Below, piece after piece: positions 6,793 to 10,267 of a stretch of DNA of 10,267 bases. The notes under the pieces are model-generated. The model was given only the letters and a program-made list of their open reading frames with translations. It was not told the DNA's origin and made no database searches. Every line of letters begins with the position of its first letter. Position 1 is the stretch's first letter. Source of the stretch: Bacilli bacterium. GTDB lineage: Bacteria; Bacillota_I; Bacilli_A; RF39; UBA660. Location of the stretch: contig JAILQR010000127.1 of assembly GCA_024698845.1 (NCBI GenBank), positions 1-10,267 of the forward strand, given 5' to 3'. A program made the position numbers and the translations under genes.

Positions 6793-6851
6793 CTCCTTGT
6801 GGTCTATTCGGCTTCATATTTATAATGAAGCAAGGAGTAATTTAATTACTC
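6793..6851 (-). promoter_or_regulatory. S6:S18-responsive rpsF leader RNA (autoregulatory motif)
   Basis: On the - strand, CTCCTTG (6837-6831) can pair with CAAGGAG (6799-6793), which contains the rpsF Shine-Dalgarno core, so the stem hides the ribosome binding site. Enclosed is a 7-bp hairpin GCTTCAT/ATGAAGC (6831-6825 with 6817-6811; the base at 6831 is shared). After it comes an unpaired side reading CCGAATAGACCAC (6811-6799). The CCG beside a helix is the hallmark of the published rpsF leader motif, which imitates the S6:S18 site in 16S rRNA. Upstream, a palindrome (GAGTAAT/ATTACTC, 6851-6845 with 6841-6835) uses three bases of the sequestering strand, so the two folds compete. Family assignment is from memory of the motif. 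Confidence 0.72.
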
Positions 6852-6858
6852 GTCAAGT

Positions 6859-6887
6859 AGTATATCAAAAAAATTATTTTAAGTAAA
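6859..6887 (-). promoter_or_regulatory. Promoter of the rpsF-ssb-rpsR operon
   Basis: On the - strand, TTTACT (6887-6882) as -35 and TATACT (6864-6859) as -10 are separated by exactly 17 bp, with TGA just before the -10 as an extended element. The RNA would begin near 6852, right at the first base of the leader palindrome, giving a leader of about 72 nt. Confidence 0.75.
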
Positions 6888-6906
6888 CTATTTTATTTAT
6901 ATTTTT

Positions 6907-6947
6907 ACCCTCATTTGATATAATTATTTCTAGTGAATAATGAGGGT
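6907..6947. repeat. Perfect 9-bp inverted repeat around the deacetylase promoter
   Basis: ACCCTCATT (6907-6915) and AATGAGGGT (6939-6947) are exact inverted copies, 32 bp centre to centre, about three helical turns. The left arm is in the promoter spacer just upstream of the -10. The right arm is in the early transcript and includes the Shine-Dalgarno GAGGG. The left arm would not be transcribed from this promoter, so a DNA operator fits better than an RNA hairpin. No T tract follows on either strand. Confidence 0.6.
6916..6924 (+). promoter_or_regulatory. Extended -10 promoter of the PIG-L deacetylase gene
   Basis: TGATATAAT: perfect TATAAT (6919-6924) with a TGn extension, and only a poor -35 (around 6896-6901, TTTATA). 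Transcription would begin near 6931, leaving a leader of about 22 nt. It diverges from the rpsF promoter, whose -35 lies about 30 bp away on the other strand. Confidence 0.65.
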
Positions 6948-6949
6948 GA
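6942..6949 (+). promoter_or_regulatory. Ribosome binding site that fixes the deacetylase start
   Basis: GAGGGTGA, ending 4 nt before the ATG at 6954. It rules out the in-frame GTG at 6933, which has no such site and would add residues before the signal peptide. The site is also part of the right arm of the inverted repeat. Confidence 0.75.
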
Positions 6950-6953
6950 TTTT

Positions 6954-8318
6954 ATGAAGAAAAAAATATTTTTATTACTACTTTTAATCCCATTTAAAGT
7001 ATATGCTACTGATGCAGTAAACATATCAAGTTCTTCTAAATATACTTATGATGGCAGCATTATAACAAAATTATCTGATAATAACCATAAATCTTATATT
7101 ACTATTGAAGCTAATAAAAATTTAGTTATAAACAGTGAAACACCAATTAAACATATATATATTATGTATGAGTTATCACCTAAAAACGGTGTTCTAACTA
7201 CAGATAATGAGAATAAAACTCTTGGTAGTGATGGATTCTTGCATGAATATGTTAACTTAGATAAAGCATCTAATGCTATTACCTTAAAATATAATGAAGA
7301 TGCAAAGATAAGTGAAATAAAAGTTTATGGAGATGGAGATTTACCAAAAGAAGTTCAAATTTGGAAAAGAGAAACTACTACTGATTTAATGATTTTTTCT
7401 ACACATGCAGATGATGAACAGTTATTTTTTGCTGGTGTAATGCCTACATACGTAAATCAAGGTAAAAAAGTACACGTCACTTATTTAGCAAGACATGACA
7501 TTGGTTCATATTACTCTCCAGATAGAATGCATGAACAACTTGATGGTTTATGGGCTTTGGGTGTTACTGATTATCCAACATTTGGTTTAATACCTGATGC
7601 TTATTCAGAATCACTTAATGCTGCTGAATCCCAAGCAAGTAATGCGGGATTTAGTAGAGATGATATTATTAAATTTGATGTAATAGAAATAAGAAAATAT
7701 AAACCAAAAGTTATACTAGCTCATGACATTGAAGGTGAATATGGACATGGTCAACATAGACTAAATACCAGCACTTTAATGGAAGCTATTGAAAAAGTAT
7801 CAAATCCAGAATATGTAACTGAAGGATATGATGCATATACTGTTCCAAAAATGTATATTCATCTATATGATCTAGAAAACAAAACTGTACTAGACTATGA
7901 TAAACCACTTGAAAAATTTGATGGTAAAACAGCATATGAAATATCTAAAGAAGGATATAGTAAGCATTTATCACAACAATATACATGGTTCACTGATTGG
8001 TTAAATGGTAAAAATAACTCATATACAAGTGCAACACAAATAACTAAATATAACCCAGCTTATTGGGGATTATATAAAACTGAAGTTGGACCTGATATTA
8101 ATAAAAATGACTTATTTGAAAATATAGTTGAAGAAAAAGAAGATACTAACGAAGAAGTTGTTCCTAAAAAAGAAATCATAAAAAAGAAAGAAGTTAAGAA
8201 AAATATGTGGGAAGTATTATTTGACGATTATTTAATTGAAACTGTACTATTTTTTACTTGTGTTATTTTAATTTGTATAGCACATGTTAGTAAAAAAAGA
8301 AAAAATAAAAAGAGATAA
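6954..8318 (+). CDS. Exported, membrane-anchored PIG-L/LmbE-family deacetylase
   Basis: A 454-residue protein of the PIG-L/LmbE family, zinc enzymes that remove acetyl groups, often from N-acetylglucosamine. A signal peptide covers residues 1-19 (KKK, then a leucine-rich core, then YATD). Residues 20-138 are predicted beta-rich, ending IKVYGDGDLPKEVQIW, and resemble a carbohydrate-binding or discoidin-like domain (inference). The catalytic domain spans about 143-375. THADDE (150-155) supplies His151 and Asp154 as zinc ligands and Asp153 as the probable base; HDIEGEYGHGQH (257-268) supplies His265 and zinc ligand His268. A charged Glu/Lys linker (386-417) precedes a transmembrane helix at about 428-445 and a basic tail KKRKNKKR, so the enzyme should sit outside, tethered to the membrane. 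The start has a GAGGGTGA ribosome binding site; an in-frame GTG at 6933 has none. The gene stands alone, divergent from rpsF. The substrate is unknown. Confidence 0.88.
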   Translation: MKKKIFLLLLLIPFKVYATDAVNISSSSKYTYDGSIITKLSDNNHKSYITIEANKNLVINSETPIKHIYIMYELSPKNGVLTTDNENKTLGSDGFLHEYVNLDKASNAITLKYNEDAKISEIKVYGDGDLPKEVQIWKRETTTDLMIFSTHADDEQLFFAGVMPTYVNQGKKVHVTYLARHDIGSYYSPDRMHEQLDGLWALGVTDYPTFGLIPDAYSESLNAAESQASNAGFSRDDIIKFDVIEIRKYKPKVILAHDIEGEYGHGQHRLNTSTLMEAIEKVSNPEYVTEGYDAYTVPKMYIHLYDLENKTVLDYDKPLEKFDGKTAYEISKEGYSKHLSQQYTWFTDWLNGKNNSYTSATQITKYNPAYWGLYKTEVGPDINKNDLFENIVEEKEDTNEEVVPKKEIIKKKEVKKNMWEVLFDDYLIETVLFFTCVILICIAHVSKKRKNKKR

Positions 8319-8345
8319 GATTTAGTTCTTATCTCTTTTATTTTT
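8308..8345. terminator. Bidirectional terminator shared by two convergent genes
   Basis: AAAAGAGATAAGA (8308-8320) pairs over 13 bp without mismatch with TCTTATCTCTTTT (8327-8339) around a 6-nt loop. T runs follow on both strands: 8336-8345 on the + strand (one A inside) and the A-rich stretch before 8310 read from the - strand. The deacetylase stop (8316-8318) is in one arm and the glycosyltransferase stop (8322-8324) is in the loop. Confidence 0.92.
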
Positions 8346-9380
8346 AAATACCCATTCTCTTTGAATAAAGAAATTAACAACAAATATAACTGAATCCACA
8401 ATTATTTTTATAACTGTAGGATTAAAGCTAAATACATACTTAGAAAGTGTATCTACTATTAAACCAGATGCAAACATTTGAACTATTACCAGAACAAAAT
8501 ATTTAATAATAGAAGTTTTGCCTGCTGATTTAAATACCATCCTAGAATTAACTAAGTAATTATATAAACTAGATATAACTCTTGCACATATTGTTGAAAC
8601 TACTATTTTGTATTTTATATCTTCAGGAAGTACCTTCATAAATATAGCGAATAAAACAATATCAAGTACAAATGAGCTTATAGCTGAGAATATATATTTT
8701 ATAAATAATTTATATATTCTTGCTGAATCCTTGATAGGATTGAAGTGACTTTCTGAATTATCATTTATATAAATAGTTTTAATTACTTCTTCTTGTATTG
8801 GAATGTTTTTTTCTTTACATTCAATTAAAGTATTAGTCTCATATTCAAATCTTTCTCCTGAAGTTGCTAAGAATTTCTTAGCAACAGCAGGGCTCATTCC
8901 TCTTAAACCTGTTTGCGTATCTGTTATTTTAAGACCCACAAATATTTTAAAGATATTTCTTGTTATAACATTTCCATATCGACTTTTAAAAGGTACATTT
9001 TCTTGCTTAAAATTCCTACATCCTAGAACATATGAATTAGGATGTTTTTTTGTTGATTTAGCAACTTTTAATATATCTTCTACACTATGTTGTCCATCTG
9101 AATCAGCAGTAACTATTGCCTTACATTTTGGATAGTTATTTAAAATATAATTAAGTGCTGTTTTTAAACTTCTGCCTTTACCATAATTGATATGATTTTT
9201 TAAAACAATTACTTTTTTCTTCTCAAGTGAAGCAAAGTATTTGTCATGTTTTTCCTTACTACCGTCATTTACTACTACAATATTTGAAAATGATTTTGTA
9301 AGTTTATCCATGAATTGTGACATTATTTCTTCATTTGGATCAAGTGTTGGTATTACAACAAACACATCATCATTTTTCAT
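8322..9380 (-). CDS. GT2 glycosyltransferase fused to a GtrA membrane domain
   Basis: A 352-residue two-part protein. Residues 5-215 are a family 2 glycosyltransferase of the dolichyl-phosphate-mannose-synthase type: VVVNDGS (35-41) for the nucleotide, YGKGRSLKTALNY (66-78), TADSDGQH (91-98) as the metal-binding acidic motif, and DTQTGLRG (154-161) near the acceptor site. Residues 225-347 are a GtrA-like domain with about four membrane helices and the repeated pattern NYLVNSRMVFK (274-284) and NFFIQREWVFK (336-346). Such fusions usually charge undecaprenyl phosphate with one sugar inside and help present it outside for decorating wall polymers or glycolipids. The actual sugar cannot be read from sequence. 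The ribosome binding site AAGGGGGAAG overlaps the TAA of the upstream gene, 14 bp away, so the two form one transcript. It converges on the deacetylase gene. Confidence 0.92.
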   Translation of the reverse strand: MKNDDVFVVIPTLDPNEEIMSQFMDKLTKSFSNIVVVNDGSKEKHDKYFASLEKKKVIVLKNHINYGKGRSLKTALNYILNNYPKCKAIVTADSDGQHSVEDILKVAKSTKKHPNSYVLGCRNFKQENVPFKSRYGNVITRNIFKIFVGLKITDTQTGLRGMSPAVAKKFLATSGERFEYETNTLIECKEKNIPIQEEVIKTIYINDNSESHFNPIKDSARIYKLFIKYIFSAISSFVLDIVLFAIFMKVLPEDIKYKIVVSTICARVISSLYNYLVNSRMVFKSAGKTSIIKYFVLVIVQMFASGLIVDTLSKYVFSFNPTVIKIIVDSVIFVVNFFIQREWVFKNKRDKN

Positions 9381-9394
9381 TTATTACTTCCCCC

Positions 9395-10267
9395 TTAGAT
9401 AGATTCCATACCAATTAGTTTCCATCCACCATCATAATATACAAATGATAATCTATCATTCATTTCCATAATTCTATCTTCATTAGATACAACCATATTT
9501 TTCTTTAAAGAAACATCTACACTAAATGCCTTATCAGAATAAATAACAAAGTTACTTAATTTTTCATCAGTAAATACTGGATTTTTTAGTGAATGTCTAG
9601 AAGTGAATGTTACATCAATTCCGTGTCCCCATTCATATGCATTTTTATACATTTCAGTTCCTTCAATTAAGTAAGGACGAAGTGTTGTAAATCCATGATA
9701 TCCACCAGTTAAGTCATCAGTTAAGAATAATGAATATTTTTCAGCAAGTGGCAACACTTCGAATGGTTCTACTAATTTTACCATTGCTTCTTCATTATTA
9801 TCAGTTTTAAAGTAAGCATCTTTTGCAGTTATAACTCCGTCTATAACTACTGTTTTAACTTCTTTTCCATTTTCGTCTTTAATAACTACTTTTGGTTTTT
9901 GAATTAAACCTTCTACGTTGTATGATTTAAACTTTTTAACATCAGCATATTGAGCAAATAAAGCTGTTTTTTCATCTTGAGCATCTTCAGATTCTTTTAC
10001 AAGTTTACCATTTATGTATAATTTGTAATCTTCAGGAATATTAGCTTTTACCTCGTATAAGCCTTCTTCTATATGAGATTTAATATCAACTAATTCCCAT
10101 TTAGTATAACTTAAGATTTTAAGTTTAGTTTCTTCACCTTTATTAGCTAATTTAATAGTTAATATAAGTTTATCTTTATAATAAATATCATATATAGGTT
10201 TTTTTTCTGACTTAGATTCTTTACTTTGTTCATATTTAATATTTTTTGAATCTTCTAAAGACTTATC
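9395..10267 (-). CDS. Unrecognised protein with probable NTF2-like C-terminal domain, 5' end outside the window
   Basis: The frame is open without a stop to the window edge, so at least 290 residues are visible and the ATG at 9784 is internal. The visible N-terminal part is Lys/Glu/Ser-rich, like an extracellular linker. Two small beta-rich modules seem to follow: one around IPEDYKLYINGKLV (about visible residues 78-91), of a type seen in surface proteins, and one around PKVVIKDENGKEVKTVVI. The last 130 residues include TTLRPYLIEGTEMYKNAYEWGHGIDVTF and end with LSFVYYDGGWKLIGMESI, the strand pattern of an NTF2-like fold. The general design recalls Firmicutes anchored surface proteins such as TcaA or zinc-ribbon/TM proteins, but I cannot assign a family. 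Being just upstream of the GT2-GtrA gene in the same transcript suggests an envelope role. Any signal or membrane segment would be in the missing part. Confidence 0.75.
   Translation of the reverse strand, partial: DKSLEDSKNIKYEQSKESKSEKKPIYDIYYKDKLILTIKLANKGEETKLKILSYTKWELVDIKSHIEEGLYEVKANIPEDYKLYINGKLVKESEDAQDEKTALFAQYADVKKFKSYNVEGLIQKPKVVIKDENGKEVKTVVIDGVITAKDAYFKTDNNEEAMVKLVEPFEVLPLAEKYSLFLTDDLTGGYHGFTTLRPYLIEGTEMYKNAYEWGHGIDVTFTSRHSLKNPVFTDEKLSNFVIYSDKAFSVDVSLKKNMVVSNEDRIMEMNDRLSFVYYDGGWKLIGMESI

Noticed and set aside
6907..6947. Inverted repeat as an intrinsic terminator
   Set aside because: The loop is about 23 nt and neither strand has a T tract after the second arm; nothing upstream on the + strand would need ending.
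8803..9135. 110-codon + strand frame opposite the glycosyltransferase
   Set aside because: Covers the conserved GT2 motifs in antisense; no ribosome binding site.
9782..9784. ATG as the start of the unknown gene upstream of the glycosyltransferase
   Set aside because: The frame continues without a stop to position 10267 with the same composition and plausible beta-strand modules; no Shine-Dalgarno site precedes this ATG.
1..10267. CRISPR array, tRNA, rRNA, insertion sequence, phage or defence island
   Set aside because: No regularly spaced repeats, no cloverleaf or rRNA-like stretch, no transposase or nuclease cluster; composition and gene style look uniform along the window.

Overview
This window is AT-rich chromosomal DNA with the layout of a low-GC Gram-positive. 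The order rpsF-ssb-rpsR then rplI-dnaB (dnaC in Bacillus naming) then walJ-rlmH is the Bacilli/Firmicutes arrangement near the replication origin. Strong GGAGG ribosome binding sites, very short gaps and stop/start overlaps fit this. Tryptophan is always TGG where checked and no gene has an in-frame TGA, so the standard bacterial code applies rather than the Mycoplasma code. A LysM/G5/M23 wall hydrolase and WalJ imply a cell with peptidoglycan. My best guess is an uncultured, streamlined Bacilli lineage (for example RF39/Erysipelotrichales-like gut bacteria); the exact taxon is inference.

Left end (1-1206): the C-terminal part of a LemA-family membrane protein on the + strand converges on ung (uracil-DNA glycosylase, - strand). 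Their coding ends overlap by 6 bp, and the LemA terminator lies inside the last codons of ung. ung has its own extended -10 promoter, directly after the terminator that closes the rlmH operon.

Core (1207-6851, all - strand): two transcription units. The upstream one is rpsF-ssb-rpsR. It starts from a good promoter, has a structured leader matching the known S6:S18 autoregulatory RNA motif, and ends in a hairpin terminator after rpsR. The next one is rplI-dnaB-M23 peptidase-walJ-rlmH, started by an extended -10 promoter and ended by a hairpin overlapping the rlmH stop. Together they link ribosomal proteins, replication (helicase, SSB), wall remodelling and ribosome modification. The walRKHI, purA and gdpP genes that lie in this neighbourhood in Bacillus subtilis are absent here, and a wall endopeptidase occupies the space before walJ.

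Right part (6852-10267): transcribed divergently from rpsF is a secreted, C-terminally membrane-anchored PIG-L/LmbE-type deacetylase. Its promoter carries a perfect 9-bp inverted repeat. It converges on a two-gene - strand unit made of a surface-type protein of unknown function (N-terminus outside the window) followed by a GT2-GtrA membrane glycosyltransferase. The two converging ends share a 13-bp bidirectional terminator whose arms are made from the last codons of each gene. The glycosyltransferase and the deacetylase may both act on a lipid-linked or surface sugar, but that link is inference.

I found no tRNA, rRNA, CRISPR array, insertion sequence, phage gene or direct-repeat array. The window is mostly ordinary core chromosome. 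The points that merit a second look are the regulatory structures and the right-hand surface-glycan genes.
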